Source: Sphingobacterium sp. UBA1575
GTDB taxonomy: Bacteria; Bacteroidota; Bacteroidia; Sphingobacteriales; Sphingobacteriaceae
Assembly (NCBI GenBank): GCA_002322865.1
Contig: DCOH01000046.1
Span: forward strand, 15,646-22,626
Direction: 5' to 3'
DNA: 6,981 nt
A program made the position numbers and the translations under genes. The notes beneath the pieces were generated by a model. The model searched no databases and was not told where the DNA came from. It saw only the letters and a list, made by a program, of their open reading frames with translations. Below are positions 1 through 5,472 of this stretch, piece after piece. Positions within the stretch are counted from its first letter, which is position 1. The number at the start of each line of letters is the position of its first letter.

Positions 1-638
1 AGGGCTAGGAGCCCTGAATAGCCCATTTCAGCATTTCCACTGAGCCAACCATGGGGGAAAAATCCACCGTCATTGACGAGGTTCTCTACCGTTGCCCTTT
101 CTCCGCCATTGCCGGATATCAATAAGTAGGCACCGAAGATGATCATGGCAATGATGGCCACAACCTTGATGATGGAAAACCAGAATTCAGTTTCCCCATA
201 TACTTTTACGGATGCGAGGTTGATCGCGTTAATAACGAAAAAGAAGAAAAGGGTAGAGACCCAGAGCGGAATTTCTGGCCACCAAAATTGAACATATTTT
301 CCAATGGCGGTCAATTCGGCCATGGACACCAGGATATAGAGGATCCAATAGTTCCAACCGGAGGCGAATCCAGCAAATGGACCCCAATATTTGTTGGCGA
401 AGGTACTGAAGCTGCCAGAAACAGGCTCCTGAACGACCATTTCTCCCAATTGCCGCATGATGAAGAAGGCGACCAAGCCAGCAATGGCATAGCCGAGGAT
501 AACGGATGGTCCAGCTAGAATGGCGGCTTGACCAACGCCTAAGAATAATCCGGTTCCTATGGCTCCACCAAGAGCAATTAATTGAATATGACGGTTGCTA
601 AGTCCTCTTTTGAGTTCCTTTTCCTTGTTTTCTTGCAC
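1..638 (-). CDS. Amino acid permease, APC superfamily (AroP/PheP-like), 3' end cut by window edge
   Basis: Inner-membrane, proton-coupled importer of the amino acid transporter (AAT) branch of the APC superfamily. The 212 visible residues translate without interruption. They begin with a short charged N-terminus, then the family signature GLSNRHIQLIALGGAIGTG (residues 12-30), which covers the unwound TM1 substrate site. TM2 ends in RQLGEMV (62-68), and FASGWNYWILYILVSMAELT (91-110) is the TM3 region. The Y-x-x-x-WWPEIPLW stretch (115-126) closely resembles what I recall of E. coli AroP and PheP, so an aromatic amino acid is the most likely substrate; this is inference. The full family length is about 450-470 residues, so roughly half is missing. 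The start is GTG at 638-636: an in-frame TAA lies 15 bases upstream and there is no nearby ATG, and the family's N-terminus fits this start. Its promoter must lie between the feo terminator (712-744) and 638. Confidence 0.9.
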   Translation of the reverse strand, partial: MQENKEKELKRGLSNRHIQLIALGGAIGTGLFLGVGQAAILAGPSVILGYAIAGLVAFFIMRQLGEMVVQEPVSGSFSTFANKYWGPFAGFASGWNYWILYILVSMAELTAIGKYVQFWWPEIPLWVSTLFFFFVINAINLASVKVYGETEFWFSIIKVVAIIAMIIFGAYLLISGNGGERATVENLVNDGGFFPHGWLSGNAEMGYSGLLA

Positions 639-661
639 GTTGTTGACAGGTTAATTACTGA

Positions 662-709
662 TTATATGTTTTATAACGGTACAAGATAATTTTTTCCAAT
701 AACATATAA
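662..709. promoter_or_regulatory. AT-rich permease leader with a 9-base inverted repeat
   Basis: The arms TTATATGTT (662-670) and AACATATAA (701-709) are perfect inverted copies separated by 30 bases. They sit between the feo terminator and the permease GTG start. The interval should contain the permease promoter; a partial match to the Bacteroidota -7 box (TATCTTGT, minus strand) lies between the arms. An operator role is inference, and because both arms are AT-rich a chance match is possible. Confidence 0.25.
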
Positions 710-711
710 AA

Positions 712-744
712 CAAAAGCTCCCTTTATTTTAAAGAGAGCTTTTG
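712..744 (-). terminator. Rho-independent terminator of the feo operon
   Basis: CAAAAGCTC (712-720) pairs perfectly with GAGCTTTTG (736-744). After one C/A mismatch, CTTT (722-725) pairs with AAAG (731-734), closing a 5-base loop. Read on the minus strand, the stem is followed by TTTTATAT, a U-rich tail. It starts 19 bases after the stop codon of the small Cys-rich gene and precedes the permease, so it separates the feo operon from the permease. Confidence 0.8.
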
Positions 745-763
745 ATAACCTTTTTTATGAGGT

Positions 764-910
764 TTATTTCTTTGGATCCATTTTTACATCGCAGGAGCAT
801 CCCTTACCACATCCTGGGCTACTTTTTTTACTGAAGAAGGGTTTGAAGATGAAGTATAAAGCCCCAATAAAAAGGATGAAAATAATGATGTACTGAATGA
901 TTAAACCCAT
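764..910 (-). CDS. FeoB-associated Cys-rich membrane protein (48 aa)
   Basis: A small single-pass membrane protein of the FeoB-associated Cys-rich type (family PF12669 from memory). Residues 3-22 form one uninterrupted hydrophobic helix. A basic stretch (KPFFSKK, 23-29) follows, then the cysteine cluster CGKGCSC (34-40) with Cys34, Cys38 and Cys40 spaced C-x3-C-x-C, then a charged end (DPKK). ATG at 910-908 gives 48 residues and a TAA stop. The gene starts 7 bases after the feoB stop and is followed by the terminator, so it is the last gene of the feo operon. The exact role of the family is not firmly established. A small cysteine-bearing partner that handles Fe(II) at the FeoB pore, perhaps functionally parallel to FeoC, is the usual suggestion. 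Family membership rests on topology, Cys motif and position, which agree well. Confidence 0.87.
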   Translation of the reverse strand: MGLIIQYIIIFILFIGALYFIFKPFFSKKSSPGCGKGCSCDVKMDPKK

Positions 911-917
911 GATGATC

Positions 918-3020
918 TTATTTTAAAAGTTGATAAGCGATTAAAGCGGCTACATAGGCAAGACCAGTCATGAACAAGGTCTGTATCAAGGTCCATTTCC
1001 AGGAGCCGGTTTCCTTACGCACTACACCGATCGTTGCCATACATTGCATAGCGAAGGCGTAGAACAATAATAACGAAATTCCCGAAGCCATATTATAGGC
1101 CGGTTTGCCGGTATTGGCGTTGATTTCAGAACCCATCTTTTCCAATAGGGTTCTTTTCTGACCATCATCTTCGATATCCACATCATCGCCTAAGCTGTAC
1201 ACAACAGCCATGGTGCCCACAAATACTTCACGAGCTGCAAAGGAAGAAATCAATCCAATTCCCATTTTCCAATCGTAGCCCAATGGTCTTACGAATGGTT
1301 CAATCCCCATTCCCAAGTAGCCTAAGAAAGAGTGTTCCAATTTGTAAGAGGCTACTTCTTTATCAAACTGTTCTTCCTCCAGATTGGGTTTTAAAGTCGT
1401 TACATACTCATCGGCCTTATAGAATTTATCGTTTGGACCAAAATTACCCAATACCCATAGGACAATGGAAATCATCAAGATGATCTTACCGGCATCCCAC
1501 AGGAAGCCTGAAGCCTTATCCCAAACATTGGTCAATACATTTTTCCAATCTGGTGTTTTATAGGTCGGTAATTCAAAGATCAGGTAAGAGGAACGAACGC
1601 TTTTGATCACTTTGTTCAGTATCCAAGCAGAACCCAAGGCACCTATAATTCCTAATAGGTACATGGCAAAAAGAACCATTCCTTGCAGGTTGAATCCTAA
1701 CACTTTGGTTTCCGGGATAACCAATCCAATGATGACAATATAGATCGGTAAGCGGGCGGAACAGGTCATGAAAGGAGTAACTAACATGGTCAATAACCTT
1801 TCCTTAGGGTTTTCGATGTTCCTCGCGGACATCACTGCCGGTATAGCACAGGCTGCACCGGACATCAAGGGGATCACCGATTTACCGTTTAGACCAAAAG
1901 GTTTCAACCAACGGTCCATAATGAATACGACCCTACTCATATAGCCCGATTCCTCCATTAAAGAAAGGAATAGGAAAAGAATAACGATTTGCGGAAGGAA
2001 GATAACGATTCCACCTACACCAGCTACAATACCGTAAATAAATAAGGAGGCTAATGGTCCATCAGGGAGGGCAGCATCCAATTTTTCGGTAATATCTGCA
2101 AATAAGCCATCGATCCAATCCATCAAAGGACCTGACCAAGCAAAGATCGCTTGGAAGATCACGAACAATAGACCAAAGAAGATAATATAGCCCAGAATAG
2201 GATGTAAAAGAATACGGTCTATTTTGGAGGTATTGCTCAGTTTTTTATTTTCCGTTTTCTGGATGATTGGTTTAAGATCTTCCGTGATGGCATCATGTCG
2301 AATCTTGGATTCCAGTTTTTGCATCTCGTGGATGTTCAGTTGATGCTTGGTCCTGATCTCATCCAAGGCCTTTTGTTGCTCAACTGTTAAACTGGAAATT
2401 CTTTCTTGAGCAAGATATTGCCAAGTAAGGTACTCCGTTGCCAATGGAAAAATCCGTTTAGCTTCATCAAGAGCCGCCGAATAGGATGCTGGGATCTGGA
2501 AACCTCCGAAGTATGTTACAGGGTTTTGTGGAAATGCAGCTACAAGTTCGTCAATTCCTTTACCGGTTCTGGCATTGGTTTTAAAGACCTTTGTCCTGAG
2601 GTAAACCTCCAATTTTTGAATATCGATCTGCATCCCTTTGCTCTCGATTTCGTCCATCATATTGATGACAAAAATGGAGGGAATTCCTAATTCACGAGCC
2701 TGTTGGTAGAGGATGATAGAACGCTTGATGGTGGCAGGTTCCGCCACAACCACTGTCAGATCAGGGTGGAATTCATTGTTCTTATCACTTAATATTTGAA
2801 ATACGATTTCCTCATCCAAAGAGTTGGGGAACAAGGTGTATGTTCCGGGAAGATCGATGATATGGTAGGTTTTATGATGTGCTTTTAGGGTGCCTTCGCG
2901 CTTTTCAACGGTGATTCCAGGGTAATTTCCTACTTTTTGGTGCAGTTTGGTCAGCCTGTTGAACAATGAAGTTTTACCTACATTAGGGTTTCCTAAAAGT
3001 ACAATATTTGGATTTTTCAT
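918..3020 (-). CDS. feoB: Ferrous iron transport protein B (FeoB)
   Basis: Inner-membrane Fe(II) importer with a cytosolic GTPase-like domain. Residues 1-165 form the G domain: G1 GNPNVGKT (10-17), switch I/G2 around GITVEK (35-40), G3 DLPG (56-59), G4 NMMD (120-123) and a probable G5 at NARTGKG (149-155). A helical GDI-like domain follows (about 170-265), then the membrane core from about residue 270. The first Gate region carries SGAACAIPAVMSARN (387-401) with the conserved Cys391 and Cys420 in TCSARLPIY. The second contains FAAREVFVG (594-602) and Cys660 in the FAMQCMATIGVVRKE segment. A periplasmic/linker insertion lies about 525-565. At 700 residues it is full length for the family. The ATG (3020-3018) overlaps the feoA TAA by one base (TAATG), implying translational coupling. 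No key GTPase or gate residue appears missing. Confidence 0.97.
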   Translation of the reverse strand: MKNPNIVLLGNPNVGKTSLFNRLTKLHQKVGNYPGITVEKREGTLKAHHKTYHIIDLPGTYTLFPNSLDEEIVFQILSDKNNEFHPDLTVVVAEPATIKRSIILYQQARELGIPSIFVINMMDEIESKGMQIDIQKLEVYLRTKVFKTNARTGKGIDELVAAFPQNPVTYFGGFQIPASYSAALDEAKRIFPLATEYLTWQYLAQERISSLTVEQQKALDEIRTKHQLNIHEMQKLESKIRHDAITEDLKPIIQKTENKKLSNTSKIDRILLHPILGYIIFFGLLFVIFQAIFAWSGPLMDWIDGLFADITEKLDAALPDGPLASLFIYGIVAGVGGIVIFLPQIVILFLFLSLMEESGYMSRVVFIMDRWLKPFGLNGKSVIPLMSGAACAIPAVMSARNIENPKERLLTMLVTPFMTCSARLPIYIVIIGLVIPETKVLGFNLQGMVLFAMYLLGIIGALGSAWILNKVIKSVRSSYLIFELPTYKTPDWKNVLTNVWDKASGFLWDAGKIILMISIVLWVLGNFGPNDKFYKADEYVTTLKPNLEEEQFDKEVASYKLEHSFLGYLGMGIEPFVRPLGYDWKMGIGLISSFAAREVFVGTMAVVYSLGDDVDIEDDGQKRTLLEKMGSEINANTGKPAYNMASGISLLLFYAFAMQCMATIGVVRKETGSWKWTLIQTLFMTGLAYVAALIAYQLLK

Positions 3021-3259
3021 TAAAATTTTTCTACGGTTATTAACCTAGCTTCGGATTTACGAATGGCTATTAAGGAGTTGTTTTCAATGATGTTTACACA
3101 GATCGGTCCGCCAAATGGAGCTTTGTGTTTGACCTCAATACGTGATCCTGGATAAAAGCCAAGTTCAAAGAATTTGGCTGGAATTTCTAAAGAGTCTATG
3201 GTTTGAATTTTTACGGTGTCGCCAATATTTAAACTGTCGAGACTAATATCGTTATGCAT
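3020..3259 (-). CDS. feoA: Ferrous iron transport protein A (FeoA)
   Basis: Small cytosolic SH3-like protein that works with FeoB in Fe(II) uptake. From the ATG at 3259-3257 it has 79 residues, the usual FeoA size. The family features are the SLNIGDTVKI first strand (9-18) and the core LGFYPGSRIEVKHKAPFGGPI (33-53), followed by ARLITVE at the end. An upstream in-frame TTG at 3280-3278 would add seven residues (protein 86 aa). I prefer the ATG because the candidate -7 box at 3297-3304 would put the TTG only about 10 bases from the transcript start. The TTG also lies inside a perfect palindrome, and the added residues are unlike FeoA. feoA is the first gene of a feoA-feoB-Cys-rich protein operon and diverges from a MarR-family gene. 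Confidence 0.93.
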   Translation of the reverse strand: MHNDISLDSLNIGDTVKIQTIDSLEIPAKFFELGFYPGSRIEVKHKAPFGGPICVNIIENNSLIAIRKSEARLITVEKF

Positions 3260-3267
3260 TATGGAAG

Positions 3268-3280
3268 TTGAACGGTTCAA
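3268..3280. promoter_or_regulatory. Perfect 13-base palindrome in the feoA leader (candidate operator)
   Basis: TTGAAC-G-GTTCAA is a perfect inverted repeat with 6-base arms and a 1-base centre. It lies just downstream of the feoA -7 box and 8 bases upstream of the feoA ATG, where a bound repressor would block transcription. The divergent MarR-family gene, or an iron-responsive DtxR- or Fur-type protein encoded elsewhere, are the obvious candidates; this is inference. Confidence 0.4.
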
Positions 3281-3296
3281 AAAAATACGTTTCGAG

Positions 3297-3304
3297 CAAA
3301 GATA
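3297..3304 (-). promoter_or_regulatory. feo operon promoter, Bacteroidota -7 box
   Basis: TATCTTTG on the minus strand matches the Bacteroidota primary-sigma -7 consensus TAnnTTTG exactly. It would start transcription near 3290, giving a leader of about 30 bases before the feoA ATG at 3259. No clear -33 TTG is visible at the usual spacing. Confidence 0.6.
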
Positions 3305-3324
3305 AATAATTAAAATCTTTTAAA

Positions 3325-3355
3325 TTGCGCATTAAGTCACACTAATGTATTTTTA
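3325..3355 (+). promoter_or_regulatory. Weak candidate promoter for the marR gene
   Basis: TTG at 3325-3327 is followed after 20 bases by TATTTTTA (3348-3355), one mismatch from TAnnTTTG. The spacing fits Bacteroidota promoters. However, transcription would then begin almost at the ATG (3361), so either the mRNA is nearly leaderless or the true promoter lies further upstream. Confidence 0.25.
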
Positions 3356-3360
3356 AAGTT

Positions 3361-3834
3361 ATGCCAAAGATTGAAGAACTGGTAAGAGTGAAGCAGTTTG
3401 CTAGCCCCTGGCATCGCGTAACAGTCAATGTTATCTACACGAACAATTGGCTGAATGTGATGCTAGAGAAGAGAGCAGGAGCAAAGCAGCTTACATTACA
3501 GCAATTTAATGTGTTGAGGGTATTGCGAGGACAGTTCCCAAATCCCGTAACAAACAATTTATTGAAGGAGCGTTTGCTGACAAAAACGCCTGACATCAGC
3601 CGTTTGGTGGACCGAATCGTTGGAAAAGGATTGGTCTCTAGGACAAAGAATGGTAGTGATAAACGGGCGGTGGATCTGTTGATCACCGACAAAGGGTTGA
3701 AGCTATTGCATGATATCGAGAACGATATGATGCTGGATGATGTGCTAGCACCAAATTTGACCACCGAGGAATTTATTCAACTGAGCGAACTGTTGGATAA
3801 ATTCCGCGGAGAATCGAATGGGCAAGCGGGCTAA
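3361..3834 (+). CDS. MarR-family winged-helix transcriptional regulator
   Basis: Probable dimeric DNA-binding regulator of 157 residues, the usual MarR length. N-terminal helices (about 10-40, including VIYTNNWLNVML) and the C-terminal helix (about 134-150) would form the dimer interface. LTLQQFNVLRVLRG (45-57) is the helix that leads into the winged helix. The helix-turn-helix runs about 62-90, with the recognition helix TPDISRLVDRIVGKGLV (76-92). The wing contains NGSDKRAVDLLITDKG (97-112), with the Asp-x-Arg type wing tip of MarR proteins. The sequence resembles a MarR subgroup I recall as common in Flavobacteria and Sphingobacteria, of unknown ligand. It is divergent from feoA with about 100 bases between start codons, so control of the feo operon or of itself is plausible but not shown. 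Its stop codon abuts the stop codon of the convergent ZIP gene. Confidence 0.92.
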   Translation: MPKIEELVRVKQFASPWHRVTVNVIYTNNWLNVMLEKRAGAKQLTLQQFNVLRVLRGQFPNPVTNNLLKERLLTKTPDISRLVDRIVGKGLVSRTKNGSDKRAVDLLITDKGLKLLHDIENDMMLDDVLAPNLTTEEFIQLSELLDKFRGESNGQAG

Positions 3835-4692
3835 TTAATGCTCATGATCGTGATCATGGTCATGGTTGTGATCATGATCATGGTCGTGATTGTGTTCGTG
3901 ATGATCATGTTGTTCTGTTCCTGTTGCCGGACCATGGGATCCATGGTCATGCTCGTGCGGAAAAAGGAAGTTTGCCAACGAAACCAATACGCCACAAAGA
4001 ACCGCCAACATTTTCTTTTTGTTGAAGGTATGATGGTCTGCCGATCCTGACTCAAATAGGATGGTGGTGGATATATGTAAAAATATACCGATTACCACGG
4101 CCATAATCTTATCAAAATATTGTCCAATACTTCCAATATCACCTCCACTGATTCCTTTACTGGTCAGGAAACCGAGCGGAGTCATGGCTGCAAATATGGC
4201 GATGAACAGGATGATGTTCTGTTTGTTCAACTTCGTGTTGATCAAAAGACTACCTAAAGCAAAAGCCGCCGGAATATGGTGGATGGCTATACCGAATACC
4301 AATTCATTACGATGCCCCGATGCTAAAGGGAAACCTTCTAAAAAGGCATGTAAACACAAACTGATCAATATCGCAATAGGGAATGCTTGCTTATGGTCTG
4401 CATGCCCATCGGAATGTATATGACCGTGTTCAATTCCTTGGGAGAAATGCTCCAACACCAATTGGAACAAGAATCCGCCCAGGATGTATAATCCGATGAT
4501 TTCTCCTGGAGTAGATCCACTGTGGTATACCTCTGGGATCAGGTGTAATACGGTGATGGCAAATAGATAGGCACCACTGAAAGAAAGGATAAGCTTGAGT
4601 AATTGTGTATTGTCTCTTTTCACAAAGAAAACAGCGACACCACTAATTAAAGCTGAAAAAAATAAAATAGAGACAATTAAAAAACTACTCAT
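3835..4692 (-). CDS. ZIP-family divalent metal transporter with His-rich C-terminal tail
   Basis: Inner-membrane transporter of the ZIP (ZRT/IRT-like) family, 285 residues, predicted eight membrane segments, importing zinc or other divalent metal into the cytoplasm. The metal-site helices are clear: HLIPE in TM2 (50-54), HAFLEG in TM4 (115-120) and HHIPAAFALG in TM5 (138-147), plus His206 in a later helix. The TM5 motif has HHIPAA where many ZIPs have HEIPEG, so one acidic ligand is replaced by His. The loop between TM3 and TM4 (81-100) is His-rich (six His). Unusually, residues 246-285 form a tail with 17 His in 40 residues, alternating with Asp/Glu, probably a metal-binding sink or sensor. 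The ATG (4692) overlaps the PAP2 stop codon by 8 bases, so the two genes are cotranscribed. Metal specificity cannot be read from the sequence. Confidence 0.92.
   Translation of the reverse strand: MSSFLIVSILFFSALISGVAVFFVKRDNTQLLKLILSFSGAYLFAITVLHLIPEVYHSGSTPGEIIGLYILGGFLFQLVLEHFSQGIEHGHIHSDGHADHKQAFPIAILISLCLHAFLEGFPLASGHRNELVFGIAIHHIPAAFALGSLLINTKLNKQNIILFIAIFAAMTPLGFLTSKGISGGDIGSIGQYFDKIMAVVIGIFLHISTTILFESGSADHHTFNKKKMLAVLCGVLVSLANFLFPHEHDHGSHGPATGTEQHDHHEHNHDHDHDHNHDHDHDHEH
3838..3909. repeat. Hexanucleotide (GAYCAY) repeat encoding the His-Asp tail of the ZIP protein
   Basis: On the minus strand the 3' end of the ZIP gene is a run of imperfect GATCAT/GACCAT/GATCAC hexamers coding for alternating Asp-His (residues 262-285). 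Synonymous variation between units shows the run is not freshly expanded. The low complexity also opens spurious reading frames on both strands over this stretch. Slippage in units of six would change tail length without shifting frame. Confidence 0.85.
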
Positions 4693-5287
4693 GTGTTACT
4701 GGTATGGGGTTATTTGGGGATTCGAAAAATTTCGGGTAAAATCGTTTGAAAAGATAGCCGGTACCTAAGCCGATCAATGTTCCTAGGATGGCACCACCGA
4801 TGATATCAAAAGGATAATGTACACCTACGTAGATCTGCGAAAAGGCGATGGACGCGGCCCAAAGGATACAGAGCCATAGGGCATGTCGCCATTTGCGGCG
4901 GAAGAGGACAATCCAGAAGAAAGCCATTCCAAAATGGTTCGTCGCATGGGAAGAGGTAAAACTGAAACCTGATCCGCAACGTGCCCTTAAGTTCACTTGA
5001 TCTTTAAAAACCACATCATTACAAGGTCTGACCCTCTTGACTGTCTTTTTGATCAGGTGCGATGAAGTTGCATCGGTAATACCGAAGGTAATTAAGGTAC
5101 AGGCAACGATCAGCACGCCGGTCTTGCCATAGTGCTTTATAAAAAAAATGATCAGGAAGAGGTAAAGTGGAGACCAAGTATACGGGTTCCTTAAAATTGG
5201 TAATAGCCAGTCAAACACGGGATTGCTTAATCCTTGGTTGATGGCTAAAAAAAACTCTTTATCGAATGCAATTAAATTTTCTAACAT
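4685..5287 (-). CDS. PAP2-family membrane phosphatase
   Basis: Integral membrane phosphatase of the PAP2 (type 2 phosphatidic acid phosphatase) superfamily, 200 residues. Likely substrates are lipid phosphates such as undecaprenyl diphosphate, phosphatidylglycerol phosphate or lipid A phosphate, with the active site on the periplasmic side. The three signature motifs are in order: KKTVKRVRP (80-88) fits K-x6-RP; TSSHAT (111-116) replaces PSGH and keeps the catalytic His114; SQIYVGVHYPFD (150-161) fits SR-x5-H-x3-D with nucleophile His157 and Asp161, but has Gln151 where the consensus has Arg. About five or six hydrophobic segments surround them. Substitutions of this sort are, as I recall, seen in Bacteroidota members, so loss of activity is not implied. 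It is the first gene of a two-gene operon with the ZIP transporter (8-base overlap). ATG at 5287 follows a candidate promoter at 5321-5328. Confidence 0.92.
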   Translation of the reverse strand: MLENLIAFDKEFFLAINQGLSNPVFDWLLPILRNPYTWSPLYLFLIIFFIKHYGKTGVLIVACTLITFGITDATSSHLIKKTVKRVRPCNDVVFKDQVNLRARCGSGFSFTSSHATNHFGMAFFWIVLFRRKWRHALWLCILWAASIAFSQIYVGVHYPFDIIGGAILGTLIGLGTGYLFKRFYPKFFESPNNPIPVTHE

Positions 5288-5320
5288 ATAATCTGAATAG
5301 AATGGTCCATTTTTTCAGAC

Positions 5321-5328
5321 CAAATCTA
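5321..5328 (-). promoter_or_regulatory. Promoter -7 box of the PAP2-ZIP operon
   Basis: TAGATTTG on the minus strand is an exact TAnnTTTG match, 33 bases upstream of the PAP2 ATG, giving a leader of roughly 25-30 bases. No TTG stands at the normal -33 distance (candidate TTGs are 10 or 29 bases away), so only the -7 element is supported. Confidence 0.5.
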
Positions 5329-5444
5329 TAAAAAATCAACTTTGCTTCCTAATGTGTCAACCGAGCTAAAAGAAACAATGTTGCAACAAAAGTAGGTAAA
5401 TAATTGAAAAAAAGAATAAATTCACTAATAAATATTTTTTAGAT

Positions 5445-5452
5445 TAAATTTA
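5445..5452 (+). promoter_or_regulatory. Candidate -7 box for glmM
   Basis: TAAATTTA is one mismatch from TAnnTTTG and is followed by CGGCG, 20 bases upstream of the glmM ATG, a spacing often seen in this phylum. The upstream stretch 5400-5444 is strongly AT-rich. TTC at 5421-5423 could stand in for the -33 TTG with a 21-base spacer. Confidence 0.4.
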
Positions 5453-5472
5453 CGGCGAACAAACAATCAAAT

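Noticed and set aside
288..518. 76-residue plus-strand frame
   Set aside because: It is antisense to the permease gene, whose reading frame matches the APC family throughout; no domain is recognisable in the plus-strand product.
3260..3280. TTG start giving an 86-residue FeoA
   Set aside because: The TTG overlaps the palindrome and would leave a leader of only about 10 bases from the predicted transcript start; the ATG at 3259 yields the normal family length.
3831..4055. Open frames on both strands over the His-tail region (Met/Ile-rich on the minus strand, Val/Met-rich on the plus strand)
   Set aside because: They are by-products of the GAYCAY hexamer repeat, which keeps several frames open; the ZIP frame matches a known family over its whole length.
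5303..5322. Short hairpin in the PAP2 leader (TGGTC/GACCA arms)
   Set aside because: Only five base pairs around a 9-10-base loop, overlapping the -7 box; too weak to call a terminator or riboswitch.
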